Shown one piece after another: positions 1-8,391 of a stretch of DNA of 64,000 nucleotides. This DNA comes from Bradyrhizobium diazoefficiens (lineage in GTDB: Bacteria; Pseudomonadota; Alphaproteobacteria; Rhizobiales; Xanthobacteraceae). Where the stretch lies: positions 248,001 to 312,000 of the forward strand of contig NZ_JAFCJE010000001.1 of the NCBI RefSeq assembly GCF_018131185.1, read 5' to 3'. The stretch's first letter is position 1. Every line of letters begins with the position of its first letter. The translations under genes were made by a program, and so were the position numbers. The notes under the pieces are model-generated. The model saw only the letters and a program-made list of their open reading frames with translations, did no database searches and had not been told where the DNA came from.

Positions 1-371
1 CGCGCGAATTCATGACTCTGTCCGGTTCCGACTCCGGCGCCCACCCGACGCCTCCAGCCTTCCCACGCGTGCCAGTTGCAAACACAACCGAATTTGGCGC
101 GGGTCGTCTGCCTCGAAAACCGACTTTTGTCCGTTACGGTAAATAACGGGTTAAGGAATGCGGCACCGCTGTCTTAAAGTTGGGCGGGGGAACCCGCGAT
201 GGATCGGCGATTTCGCCATCTCTACCGCTGTCATGCCCCGGCTTGACCGGGGCATCCAGTACGTCGCGCCTTCTCGATTCTAGCCATGCCGTCTCTGGAA
301 TACTGGATGGCCCGCCTTCGCTGCGATGGCAGTGAGGCGGCGGAGAGAGGCTCGCGCAACGTTGGCGCCCT
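1..371. other. Left-edge intergenic region
   Basis: I see no convincing gene in this stretch. A minus-strand ATG near position 14 could begin a gene leaving the window to the left, but too little is visible to judge. The right part (about 231 onward) is taken up by a palindromic repeat element, listed separately, and runs up to the stop codon of the padR-like gene. Confidence 0.5.
231..325. repeat. Palindromic intergenic repeat, Bradyrhizobium type
   Basis: The element contains a 9-bp stem ATGCCCCGG / CCGGGGCAT (233-241 and 247-255, loop CTTGA). It also has outer arms CATCCAGTA (253-261) and TACTGGATG (301-309), which are exact reverse complements. Similar GC-rich compound dyads occur elsewhere in this window (28422, 47884, 56741). 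Elements of this look are common between genes in Bradyrhizobium. It lies just past the 3' end of the padR-like gene and could act as a transcription end or mRNA stabiliser; that role is inference. Confidence 0.7.
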
Positions 372-959
372 TCAGCCCTTCTCGCGCTTGCTGTCCTCCA
401 GCGGCACCACAGTCCCCTTGCCGCTCATTGCCGACAGCGCGGCGAGCGTCTCCTCGCAGAAGTCGGCCACCATCTGCTCGTGGCGGGCGCCCAGGCGGAG
501 CAGCAGCAGGTTGCCGAGGTCGAGCCTTCCCTCGGCGGTGCCGTCCGGAAAGCGCTTCTTCAGGATGCGCTCGTAATTGGCGTGGCGGTCGCGATGGTGC
601 TCCAGGCGCGCCATCAGGTCGGTGCGCAACGGCTCGATGTCGATGCTGTCGAGGGCATGGAGGCGGACCAGCAGGTCGTCCTTGGTCGAGGCTGGCGTGC
701 TTGGTCGCGCGGCCCAGTGCCGCAGCGCTGTTCGCCCTTCCGGAGTAAGCGTATAAACCAGCTTGTTGGGCTTACCCGTCTGCACGACTTCGCGGCCCTG
801 GATGTGGCCGCGGTCGCGCAGCTTGGAGAGCTCGCGGTAAATCTGCTGATGGTCGGCCTTCCAGAAGAAGCCGATCGAGGAATCGAATGTTTTGGCGAGC
901 TCGTAGCCCGTCATCGGACGTTCCGTCAGGCATGCGAGGATCGCGTCGCCCAGGGCCAT
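372..959 (-). CDS. PadR family transcriptional regulator
   Basis: A 195-residue DNA-binding regulator. The first ~85 residues form the PadR winged helix (GDAILACL, MTGYELAK, QIYRELSKLRDRG, then the basic wing through YTLTPEGR). The remainder is the charged, helical PadR C-terminal dimerisation domain (Vir-like subfamily). The start at 959 is chosen because AAGGAGG lies 6 bases upstream; an ATG at 989 and a much longer upstream extension lack such a site. It is divergent from an NTF2-like protein and a beta-oxidation gene set. The intergenic region holds two near-identical dyads (1002-1035), likely its own operator. PadR proteins are usually ligand-released repressors; here a fatty or aromatic acyl-CoA ligand is a guess from context only. 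Confidence 0.9.
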   Translation of the reverse strand: MALGDAILACLTERPMTGYELAKTFDSSIGFFWKADHQQIYRELSKLRDRGHIQGREVVQTGKPNKLVYTLTPEGRTALRHWAARPSTPASTKDDLLVRLHALDSIDIEPLRTDLMARLEHHRDRHANYERILKKRFPDGTAEGRLDLGNLLLLRLGARHEQMVADFCEETLAALSAMSGKGTVVPLEDSKREKG

Positions 960-1001
960 ACCCGGCCTCCTTGTTTCAACCTCGACCATCATGCTTGACT
1001 T

Positions 1002-1035
1002 TATGCGTATTGGCGCATATGCGTCAATGTGCATA
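1002..1035. promoter_or_regulatory. Tandem dyads, probable PadR operator
   Basis: Two dyads occur in tandem. The first is TATGCG-N6-CGCATA at 1002-1019, a perfect dyad. The second is TATGCG-N6-TGCATA at 1018-1035, with one mismatch. Their centres are 16 bp apart and they share two bases. They lie 43 bp upstream of the padR-like start and about 120 bp upstream of the divergent NTF2-like gene. Autoregulation through this site is inferred from position and symmetry. Confidence 0.65.
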
Positions 1036-1157
1036 TAGGGATACATCGGGCCGGACGAAAGATTCGACCCGAAAAGTCCAGCGAAATCAATTGCCTCGCT
1101 ACTGTGCATGGGGTTGTTTTCGCGTTTTTTGTCCAGGCCTTTAGGGAGGCACCGAGA

Positions 1158-1544
1158 ATGACCGGCCTCGATTCCTGGTACGCCTACATGAAGTCTCACG
1201 ACCGCGCCGCGCTCTGGGACCTCCTGCATCCCGACGCCGTGTTCGAAAGCCCCGTCGTGCATTCGCCGCAGCGCGGGCGCGACATCACCTTCAAATACCT
1301 TTCCAGCGCCGAGAAGGTGCTCGGCGGCCCCGGCTTCACCTATGTCGGTGAATGGCGCAGCGACAATGGCGCCGTGCTCGAATTCAAGAATGTCATCGAC
1401 GGCATCGAGATCAACGGCGTCGATATCATCAGTTTCGATGCCGAGGGACGCATCACCCATTTCAAGGTGATGGTGCGTCCGCTCAAGGCGATCAACATGC
1501 TGCACCGCCTGATGGCCGAGCAGCTTGCCGCCGCCCAATCATAA
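1158..1544 (+). CDS. NTF2-like / SnoaL-like protein
   Basis: A 128-residue protein with the pattern of the NTF2/SnoaL alpha+beta cone fold: an N-terminal helix (SWYAYMKSHDRAALWDLLHPDA), then strands with VFESPVVHSP and a closing DGRITHF-like strand (DAEGRITHFKVMVRP). No catalytic function can be assigned. GGGAGG about 8 bases upstream of ATG 1158 supports this start over the longer frame. It lies 41 bp upstream of the acyl-CoA dehydrogenase on the same strand, so it may be the first gene of the beta-oxidation transcript and share the PadR-controlled promoter. Confidence 0.85.
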   Translation: MTGLDSWYAYMKSHDRAALWDLLHPDAVFESPVVHSPQRGRDITFKYLSSAEKVLGGPGFTYVGEWRSDNGAVLEFKNVIDGIEINGVDIISFDAEGRITHFKVMVRPLKAINMLHRLMAEQLAAAQS

Positions 1545-1585
1545 GCCCAACATCATCCCTTCAAGCCCCATGCCGGGAGACCACC

Positions 1586-3376
1586 ATGCCGATCTACAAA
1601 GCCCCCGTCGAAGACGTGAACTTCCTGCTCAACGACGTCTTCCAGATCGACCGCTACGATAATCTCGCCGGCTTCTCCGATGCGTCGAGCGACGTGCGCG
1701 AAGCCATCCTCGGCGAAGCCGCCAAGCTCGCCGAAGAGGTCCTGCAGCCGCTCAACCGCGTCGGCGATCTCGAAGGCTGCAAGCGCGCCGACGACGGCAG
1801 CGTGACCACGCCGAAGGGCTTCAAGGAGGCGTACAAGCAGGTCGCCGAGGGCGGCTGGCTCGGCCTGTCGGCGCCGACCGAGTTCGGCGGGCAGGGGCTG
1901 CCGGTGACGCTGAGCCAGGCCGTCAACGAATTCCAGATCTCAGCCAACATGGCGTTTTCGATGTATGGCGGCCTCACCATGGGTGCGACCGCGGCGCTGA
2001 TCGTTCATGGCTCGCCCGAGCAGAAGAAGACCTATGTGCCGAAGATGGTCGCGGGCGAATGGACCGGCACCATGAATCTGACCGAGCCGCATTGCGGCAC
2101 CGATCTCGGCATGCTCCGTACCAAGGCGGTGCGCCAGGCCGACGGCAGCTTCAAGATCACCGGGACCAAGATCTTCATCTCCGCCGGCGAGCACGATCTC
2201 GCCGACAACATCATCCACCTCGTGCTCGCCCGCATCGAGGGCGCGCCCGCCGGCATCAAGGGCGTGTCGCTGTTCGTGGTGCCCAAGTTCCTCGTGAATC
2301 CGGATGGCTCAGTCGGTGCCCGCAACGGCGTCGTCTGCGGCTCGATCGAGCACAAGATGGGCATCCACGGCAATTCGACCTGCGTGATGAACTACGACAA
2401 CGCCACCGGCTGGCTGATCGGCGAAGAGAACAAGGGCATGCAGGGCATGTTCGTGATGATGAACGAGGCGAGGCTCGGCGTCGCCGTGCAGGGCCTTGCG
2501 CAATCCGAGGTGGCCTATCAGAACGCGGTCGCCTATGCCCGCGAGCGCATCCAGGGCCGCGCGCTGACCGGCGCCAAGGCTCCGGACAAGCAGGCCGATC
2601 CGATCATCGTGCATCCCGACGTGCGCCGCACGCTACTCTCGATCCGCGCCTTCAACGAGGCCGCGCGCGCCTTCGTGATGTGGACCGCGCTGAAGAGCGA
2701 CGTCGCTCATCGCTCCGAAGATCCGAAGGACCGCCAGGCCGCCGACGACCACATGGGCCTGATGACGCCGGTGCTGAAGGGCTTCCTCACCGATTACGGC
2801 TTTGCCAATGCGGTGCAGGCACAGCAGATGTATGGCGGTCACGGCTACATCGCCGAGCAGGGCATGGAGCAGTTCGTGCGCGATGCGCGCATCGCGATGA
2901 TCTACGAAGGCGCCAACGGCATCCAGGCGCTCGACCTCGTCGGCCGCAAGCTGCCGCGCGACGGCGGCCGCGCCATCATGGCGTTCTTCGGCGAGGTCAT
3001 GGCCTTCGCCAAGGAGAACGGCGGCGACGAGGCGCTCAAGCCCTTCATCACGCCCCTGTCGGCCTCGCTCGGCCATCTCCAGCAGGCGACGACCTGGCTG
3101 ATGCAGAACGCGATGGCCAAGCCTGACAATGCCGGCGCGGCCGCAACCGATTACCTGCATCTCTTCGGCTTCGTCGCGCTCGGCTATATGTGGGCGAAGA
3201 TGGCCAAGGTGACGCAGGCGAAGATTGCCGAGAGCGGGGCGACGCCCTATCTCTCGACCAAGCTGGTCACCGGCCGTTTCTTCATGGAGCGGATGCTGCC
3301 GGAGACCGCCGCCAATCTCGCGCGCATCCAGGCCGGCTGCGCCACCATCATGGAATTGCCGGCGGAAGCATTCTGA
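1586..3376 (+). CDS. Acyl-CoA dehydrogenase (FadE-like, with C-terminal domain)
   Basis: Catalyses FAD-dependent alpha,beta-dehydrogenation of acyl-CoA, the first step of beta-oxidation. The 596-residue length fits the large bacterial FadE12-like acyl-CoA dehydrogenases that carry an extra C-terminal domain. Visible signatures are the flavin/substrate segment LTEPHCGTDLGMLRT, the QMYGGHGYIAEQGMEQ motif, and DARIAMIYEGANGIQ with the probable catalytic Glu near residue 440. Start 1586 (MPIYKAPV) matches the family N-terminus and follows GGGAGA; the open frame extends further upstream without family similarity. It is followed at 55 bp by a thiolase and then a FadB-like protein, a full set for a beta-oxidation cycle. 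Confidence 0.95.
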   Translation: MPIYKAPVEDVNFLLNDVFQIDRYDNLAGFSDASSDVREAILGEAAKLAEEVLQPLNRVGDLEGCKRADDGSVTTPKGFKEAYKQVAEGGWLGLSAPTEFGGQGLPVTLSQAVNEFQISANMAFSMYGGLTMGATAALIVHGSPEQKKTYVPKMVAGEWTGTMNLTEPHCGTDLGMLRTKAVRQADGSFKITGTKIFISAGEHDLADNIIHLVLARIEGAPAGIKGVSLFVVPKFLVNPDGSVGARNGVVCGSIEHKMGIHGNSTCVMNYDNATGWLIGEENKGMQGMFVMMNEARLGVAVQGLAQSEVAYQNAVAYARERIQGRALTGAKAPDKQADPIIVHPDVRRTLLSIRAFNEAARAFVMWTALKSDVAHRSEDPKDRQAADDHMGLMTPVLKGFLTDYGFANAVQAQQMYGGHGYIAEQGMEQFVRDARIAMIYEGANGIQALDLVGRKLPRDGGRAIMAFFGEVMAFAKENGGDEALKPFITPLSASLGHLQQATTWLMQNAMAKPDNAGAAATDYLHLFGFVALGYMWAKMAKVTQAKIAESGATPYLSTKLVTGRFFMERMLPETAANLARIQAGCATIMELPAEAF

Positions 3377-3431
3377 GCCTGCTTCCGCTGCCTGCTCCCA
3401 ATCGTATCGAACATCATACCAGGAGGGCGTC

Positions 3432-4640
3432 ATGCCTGAGGCATTCATCTACGACCACGTTCGCACCCCCCGCGGTCGCGGCAAGGCGGACGGCGCGCTG
3501 CACGAAGTCACGGCGCTCGCGCTCGCGACCGTGCCGCTGAAGGCGCTGAAGGATCGCAACAACCTGCCCGAGGATTCCGTCGATGACGTCGTGCTCGGCG
3601 TGGTCGATCCGGTCGGCGAGGCCGGCTCCGACATCGCGCGCTTCGCTGCGCTGAAAGCCGGTCTCGGCGAAGCCGTACCCGGCGTGCAGATCAGCCGCTT
3701 CTGCGCTTCGGGCTTGGATGCTGTGAACTTCGCTGCCGCTCAGGTGATGAGCGGCCAGCATGAGCTGGTGATCGGCGGCGGCGCCGAATCGATGAGCCGC
3801 GTCGGCATCGGCGCCTCCGGCGGCGCCTGGCCGATGGATCCCTCGATGGCCGTGCCGGCCTATTTCATGCCGCAGGGCGTCTCGGCCGATCTGATCGCCA
3901 CCAAATACGGTTTCTCGCGCGACGACGTCGACGCCTATGCGGTGCAGAGCCAGCAGCGTGCGGCGAAGTCCTGGGAGGAAGGCCGCTTCGACAGGTCGGT
4001 CGTGCCGGTGAAGGACATCAACGGCCTCACCATCCTGGCCAAGGACGAGCACATGCGTCCCTCGACGACGATGCAGTCGCTGGCGCAGCTGCAGCCCTCG
4101 TTCACGATGATGGCGCAGATGGGCGGCTTCGACGGCGTCGCGATCCAGTCCCATCCCGAGATCGAGCGCGTCAACTACGTGCACCATGCCGGCAATTCGT
4201 CGGGCATCGTCGATGGCGCCGGCGCCGTGCTGCTCGGCAGCAAGGACGCGGCTGCGAAATACGGCTTGAAGCCGCGTGCAAAGATCCGCGCGTTCGCCAA
4301 TATCGGCTCCGAGCCGGCCATGATGCTGACCGGTCCGGTCGACGTCACCGAGAAGCTGTTTGTGCGGTCGGGCATGAAGAAGTCGGACATTGATCTGTTC
4401 GAGCTCAACGAGGCCTTCGCTTCGGTCGTCTTGCGCTACATCCAGGCCTTCGACATCGACAACGCCAAGATCAACGTCAATGGCGGCGCCATCGCGCTCG
4501 GCCATCCGCTTGGCGCCACGGGTGCGATGATCCTCGGCACCGTGCTCGACGAGCTCGAGCGCACCAACAAGTCCACCGCCCTCGTCACGCTGTGCATCGG
4601 CGGCGGCATGGGCACCGCGACCATCATCGAGCGGGTCTGA
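3432..4640 (+). CDS. Acetyl-CoA C-acyltransferase (thiolase)
   Basis: The thiolytic last step of beta-oxidation. The 402-residue protein has all three thiolase active-site elements: nucleophile Cys91 in [10 protein letters not shown], His358 in GHPLGATGA and Cys388 in CIGGGMGTA. The start at 3432 has a strong AGGAGG 5 bases upstream. It lies between the acyl-CoA dehydrogenase and the FadB-like multifunctional protein, so it plays the FadA role in this set. Substrate chain length cannot be told from sequence alone. Confidence 0.96.
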   Translation: MPEAFIYDHVRTPRGRGKADGALHEVTALALATVPLKALKDRNNLPEDSVDDVVLGVVDPVGEAGSDIARFAALKAGLGEAVPGVQISRFCASGLDAVNFAAAQVMSGQHELVIGGGAESMSRVGIGASGGAWPMDPSMAVPAYFMPQGVSADLIATKYGFSRDDVDAYAVQSQQRAAKSWEEGRFDRSVVPVKDINGLTILAKDEHMRPSTTMQSLAQLQPSFTMMAQMGGFDGVAIQSHPEIERVNYVHHAGNSSGIVDGAGAVLLGSKDAAAKYGLKPRAKIRAFANIGSEPAMMLTGPVDVTEKLFVRSGMKKSDIDLFELNEAFASVVLRYIQAFDIDNAKINVNGGAIALGHPLGATGAMILGTVLDELERTNKSTALVTLCIGGGMGTATIIERV

Positions 4641-4643
4641 CTT

Positions 4644-4674
4644 CTTACCCTCTCCCACAAGGGGAGGGGGTAAG
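4644..4674. repeat. Small palindromic repeat
   Basis: CTTACCCTCTCCC, loop ACAA, GGGGAGGGGGTAAG form a nearly perfect hairpin between the thiolase and fadB-like genes. Related CCCTCTCCC/GGGAGAGGG hairpins lie at 45181 and 56749. It could modulate read-through or mRNA stability between the two genes; that is inference. Confidence 0.7.
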
Positions 4675-4734
4675 ACGAGATATCAATTCAACCGCCGCGC
4701 CTGAGACCGGCTGCGGCCCCGAGGAGCCACCAAC

Positions 4735-6948
4735 ATGTCGTACAAGAACTTCAAGGTCGAGACCGACGCAGACGGCATCGCGCTCGTCACCTGGGACATT
4801 CCGGGCCGTTCGATGAACGTGCTCGACGAGACCTCGACCAGCGAGCTGGACGCGATCGTCAAGGCGACCACGGCGGACGCCGCGGTGAAGGGCGTCGTCA
4901 TCACCTCTGCCAAGGAAGCCTTCTGCGCCGGCGCGGATCTGTCGATGCTCGAGGGCATGAACCAGGCCTATGCGAAGGTCTTCAAGGAGCAGGGCGAGAC
5001 CGCCGCGAACCAGATGCTGTTCGACCAGAGCCGTCGCTTCTCGCAGGTGCTGCGCTCGATCGAGACCTCAGGCAAGCCGTGGGCGGCCGCGATCAACGGC
5101 CTCGCGCTCGGCGGCGGTTTCGAGATCACGCTGTGCTGCCACTATCGCGTGGCGGCTGAGAATCCCAAGACGCGCCTCGGCCTGCCCGAGGTCAAGGTCG
5201 GCCTGTTCCCCGGCGCCGGCGGCACGCAGCGCGTGCCGCGCCTGGTGCCGCCGCAGGACGCGATGACGATCCTGCTCAAGGGCGATCCCGTCACGGTGGA
5301 CAAGGCCAAGGCACTGAACCTGATCCACGCCATCGTTCCTGCCGCCGACCTCGTCAAGGCCGCAAAGGACTGGATCAAGGGCGGCGGCAAGGCGGTCGCG
5401 CCCTGGGACGAGAAGGGTTTCAAGCTGCCCGGCGGCCCGGTGTTCTCCAAGGCCGGCATGATGATGTTCCCGGCCGGCAACGCGATCTACCGCCGCGAGA
5501 CCTACGACAATTATCCGGCCGCGCGCGCCATCATGAGCTGCGTCTATGAAGGCCTGCAGTTGCCGATCGACGCGGCGCTTCGCGTCGAGTCGCGCTACTT
5601 CACCTCGGTGCTGCGCTCGAAGGAAGCGGCCGCGATGATCCGCAGCCTGTTCCTGTCGATGCAGGAGCTGAACAAGGGCGCGCGCCGCCCGAAGGACGTA
5701 GCCCCGACCAAGGTGAAGAAGATCGCGGTGATCGGCGCCGGCTTCATGGGTGCGAGCGTCGGCTACGTCTCGGCCCGCGCCGGCCTCGATGTCGTCCTGA
5801 TCGATCGCGACCAGGAGAGCGCCGACAAGGGCAAGGCGCATGCTCAGAAGGTGATCGAGGAGCAGATCAAGAAGGGCCGCGCCAAGCCTGCGGATGCCGA
5901 GGCGCTGCTCGCGCGCATCACGCCGACCGCGGACTATGCCGCGCTGAAGGACGTCGACCTCGTCATCGAGGCCGTGTTCGAGGACCGCAAGGTCAAGGCG
6001 GAGACCTTCGCCAAGGCACAGCAACATCTCAAACCCGACGTGATCTTCGCCTCGAATACCTCGACGCTGCCGATCACCTCGCTGGCCGAGAGCTTCAAGG
6101 ACCAGGGCAAGTTCGTCGGCATCCACTTCTTCTCGCCGGTCGAGAAGATGATGCTGGTCGAGATCATCAAGGGCAAGAACACCGGCGACCTCGCGCTCGC
6201 GACCGCGCTCGACTACGTCCGGCAGATCGGCAAGACACCGATCGTCGTCAACGACTCCAGAGGCTTCTTCGCCAACCGCTGCGTCGGCCGCTACGTCGCC
6301 GAGGGCAACGAGATGTTCCTCGAAGGCGTGCCGCCGGCGATGATCGAGAACTGCGCCAAGATGGCCGGCATGCCGGTCGGTCCGCTCTCGCTGTCGGATG
6401 AAGTCGCGCTCGACCTCGGCCTCAAGATCATGAAGGCGACGGAGGCCGATCTCGGTCCCAACGCCATCAACCCCGACCAGAAGAAGCTGATGGTGGAGAT
6501 GGTCGAGAAGCAGGGCCGTCTGGGCCGCAAGAACAGCAAGGGCTTCTACGACTATCCCGAGAAGGGCAAGGGCCAGAAGAGCCTGTGGTCTGGCCTCTCG
6601 GCCTTGCAGCCGAAGCAGCTCGACCCCGACACGCTCGATATCGAGGAGCTGAAGCAACGCTTCCTGGTGGTGCAGGCGGTGGAAGCCGCGCGCACGGTCG
6701 AGGACCATGTCATCACCGATCCGCGCGAGGCGGATGTCGGCTCCATCCTCGGCTTCGGCTTCGCCCCGTTCACCGGTGGCACGCTGTCCTATATCGACTT
6801 CATGGGCACCAAGACGTTCGTCGAGCTCTGCCACAAGCTGGAGGCGAAGTACGGCTCGCGCTTCACGCCGCCGAAGCTGCTGGAGGAGATGGCCGCCAAG
6901 GGCGAAACCTTCTACGGCCGCTTCGCGCCGAAGAAGGCGGCGGCCTGA
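4735..6948 (+). CDS. 3-hydroxyacyl-CoA dehydrogenase / enoyl-CoA hydratase (FadB-like)
   Basis: A bifunctional beta-oxidation enzyme of 737 residues. The N-terminal crotonase domain (about 1-200) shows [12 protein letters not shown] and [10 protein letters not shown], which form the oxyanion hole, and [16 protein letters not shown] with the catalytic acid. The NAD-binding domain starts near residue 333 with [10 protein letters not shown] and continues through HFFSPVEKM (catalytic His) and DSRGFFANR. The C-terminal HAD domain follows to the end. The start at 4735 follows GAGGAG. With the upstream dehydrogenase and thiolase it completes the cycle. A perfect terminator hairpin follows. Confidence 0.96.
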   Translation: MSYKNFKVETDADGIALVTWDIPGRSMNVLDETSTSELDAIVKATTADAAVKGVVITSAKEAFCAGADLSMLEGMNQAYAKVFKEQGETAANQMLFDQSRRFSQVLRSIETSGKPWAAAINGLALGGGFEITLCCHYRVAAENPKTRLGLPEVKVGLFPGAGGTQRVPRLVPPQDAMTILLKGDPVTVDKAKALNLIHAIVPAADLVKAAKDWIKGGGKAVAPWDEKGFKLPGGPVFSKAGMMMFPAGNAIYRRETYDNYPAARAIMSCVYEGLQLPIDAALRVESRYFTSVLRSKEAAAMIRSLFLSMQELNKGARRPKDVAPTKVKKIAVIGAGFMGASVGYVSARAGLDVVLIDRDQESADKGKAHAQKVIEEQIKKGRAKPADAEALLARITPTADYAALKDVDLVIEAVFEDRKVKAETFAKAQQHLKPDVIFASNTSTLPITSLAESFKDQGKFVGIHFFSPVEKMMLVEIIKGKNTGDLALATALDYVRQIGKTPIVVNDSRGFFANRCVGRYVAEGNEMFLEGVPPAMIENCAKMAGMPVGPLSLSDEVALDLGLKIMKATEADLGPNAINPDQKKLMVEMVEKQGRLGRKNSKGFYDYPEKGKGQKSLWSGLSALQPKQLDPDTLDIEELKQRFLVVQAVEAARTVEDHVITDPREADVGSILGFGFAPFTGGTLSYIDFMGTKTFVELCHKLEAKYGSRFTPPKLLEEMAAKGETFYGRFAPKKAAA

Positions 6949-6957
6949 CGGGGCCCG

Positions 6958-6992
6958 GAGCCCCGGATTGCGCTGCGCTCCATCCGGGCTAC
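6958..6992. repeat. Short dyad repeat (CCCGGAT...ATCCGGG)
   Basis: CCCGGAT (6962-6968) and ATCCGGG (6982-6988) flank a TGCGCTGCGCTCC core just after the fadB-like stop. A similar 'GCCCGGATGG' piece appears near 47864, pointing to a dispersed family. Confidence 0.55.
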
Positions 6993-7000
6993 GCACAAAT

Positions 7001-7029
7001 GAAAGGCCGGATCATTGATCCGGCCTTTC
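7001..7029. terminator. Bidirectional terminator
   Basis: GAAAGGCCGGATC and GATCCGGCCTTTC are perfect 13-bp arms around the 3-base loop ATT, with T runs in both directions. It sits between the convergent fadB-like and gst genes and can serve both. Confidence 0.9.
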
Positions 7030-7056
7030 CATCATCTCGTCTGTTCAGCGCCGGCC

Positions 7057-7671
7057 TTACTTCGCCTGGACCAGCCCTTCCTTCTTCAGGGCTTCCTGCA
7101 CCTGAGGCCGCGCCGCGACGCGCGCCTTGTAGGCGGCGAGGTTCGGCATCGCCGAGAGGTCGAACTTCATCCGGTCGCCCCAGGTGAGCATCGTGAAGAG
7201 ATAGCCGTCGGCCACCGTGAACTGCTCGCCCATGAGATAGTCGCGGCCGGCGAGCTGGCTGTCGATGTATTTCAGCTTGCCCATGACGCGATCCCTGAAG
7301 AAGGCCTTGGCTTCGTCGTTGAGGGCCGGCGCGAACAGCGGACCAAAGCTCTTGTGCACCTCGGACGTGAGGAAATTCAGCCACTCCAGCAGCTTGTAGC
7401 GCTCGGAACTGCCGTGGGCCGGTGCCAGCGCCTTGGTTGAAGCCTGGTCGGCGATCATCTGGACAATCACCGGACCTTCCGTCACGATCTCACCGCTGTC
7501 GAGGCCCAGCGCAGGGACTTGGCCCTTGGGGTTCAGCTTCAGATAATCCTCGCCATTTTCGAGCTTCTTGGCTCGGAGATCGACCTTGACCAGCTCATAG
7601 GGCAGGCCGGCTTCCAGGAGCGCTATGTGGGGGGACAGCGAGCAGGCACCGGGCGCATAATACAGTTTCAT
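7057..7671 (-). CDS. Glutathione S-transferase, beta class
   Basis: A 204-residue cytosolic GST. The N-terminal thioredoxin-like domain starts MKLYYAPGACSLSPHI, with Cys10 in the position typical of beta-class bacterial GSTs. It continues with LNPKGQVPAL (cis-Pro) and the glutathione-binding Glu/Gly region ending in IVQMIAD. The alpha-helical domain holds GRDYLMGEQFTVADGYLF, the usual N-capping motif. AAGGA lies 7 bases before the ATG. It is divergent from a MarR-type regulator across an 18-bp perfect palindrome, so MarR-controlled detoxification is the natural reading. The substrate is not predictable. Confidence 0.95.
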   Translation of the reverse strand: MKLYYAPGACSLSPHIALLEAGLPYELVKVDLRAKKLENGEDYLKLNPKGQVPALGLDSGEIVTEGPVIVQMIADQASTKALAPAHGSSERYKLLEWLNFLTSEVHKSFGPLFAPALNDEAKAFFRDRVMGKLKYIDSQLAGRDYLMGEQFTVADGYLFTMLTWGDRMKFDLSAMPNLAAYKARVAARPQVQEALKKEGLVQAK

Positions 7672-7715
7672 GGAATTTCCTTCTCTTGAAGCTTGGTTCG
7701 GCCGAAACTGCGATT

Positions 7716-7760
7716 ACATGCAGCTGCTTGGAATAGTCAAGATTGATGCAGCTGCATCAA
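7716..7760. promoter_or_regulatory. Probable MarR operator: perfect 18-bp palindrome plus degenerate copy
   Basis: TTGATGCAGCTGCATCAA at 7743-7760 is a perfect palindrome located 38 bp before the marR-like start. A second, weaker copy, ACATGCAGCTGCTTGG, sits 28 bp away (7716-7731) nearer gst. Length and symmetry fit a MarR dimer site placed to control both divergent genes. Confidence 0.75.
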
Positions 7761-7797
7761 ATGGGGTAAGAGACGGCGACGAGCTTGAGCTGGGACC

Positions 7798-8292
7798 ATG
7801 AAACGCAAACCATCGACCGAAGCGACGTCCGCCTGGATCCGCCTGATGCGCGTGCCGAGCCGGGTGCTCGATTGCGTCGAGCAGGACCTGAAGAAGGCCG
7901 GCTTCCCGCCGCTGGCCTGGTATGACGCCCTGCTCGAATTGTCGCGGGCGCCCTCGGGCGAGCTGCGGCCGGTCGAACTCGAACGGCAGATGCTGATCCC
8001 GCAATACTCCACCTCGCGCCTGATCGACCGCCTGGTCGACGAGGGCCTGGCGTCGCGGCGCGAATGCAAGATCGACAAGCGCGGCCAATTCGTCGAGATC
8101 ACGGAAGCCGGCCGCGAGTTGCAGAAGCGGATGTGGAGTGCCTATTCGGCCGCGATCGAGAAGTATGTCGGTTCGAAACTGTCCGACGCCGATGCCATCA
8201 AGCTCAGCGGGCTGCTCGACCGCCTGGGCTGCTCGTGCGGCGAGATGAAACTACCGCCCGCGGGCGTCAACGAAAGCATGCCGTCGCGATGA
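7798..8292 (+). CDS. MarR family transcriptional regulator
   Basis: A 164-residue regulator with the MarR winged helix: LARAP-like segment LSRAPSGELRPVELERQMLIPQYSTSRLIDRLVDEGL, then the wing REC-KIDKRGQFVEITEAGREL. N- and C-terminal helices would form the dimer interface. A C-terminal CSCGEM stretch holds two Cys that could be redox- or metal-sensitive, which is speculation. Its gene is divergent from gst around a perfect 18-bp palindrome, suggesting it represses gst and itself. Confidence 0.93.
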   Translation: MKRKPSTEATSAWIRLMRVPSRVLDCVEQDLKKAGFPPLAWYDALLELSRAPSGELRPVELERQMLIPQYSTSRLIDRLVDEGLASRRECKIDKRGQFVEITEAGRELQKRMWSAYSAAIEKYVGSKLSDADAIKLSGLLDRLGCSCGEMKLPPAGVNESMPSR

Positions 8293-8391
8293 TCGCGCGG
8301 CAAATCCACGCGTCCGCGCAACCGGTGGGTTCGCGGACCATCCTGTCACCCGCGCGCGTTCGGTCGAAGCGCCTTTTGATTAGAGTTTGAT

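Noticed and set aside
326..998. Plus-strand frames opposite the padR-like gene
   Set aside because: They are GC-rich shadows (Arg/Ala-rich translation) of a gene with a clear PadR domain and a good ribosome-binding site.
7011..7024. ATCATTGATCCGG as a FixK-like site
   Set aside because: It is part of the perfect terminator stem between convergent genes and lacks the TTGA-N6-TCAA form.
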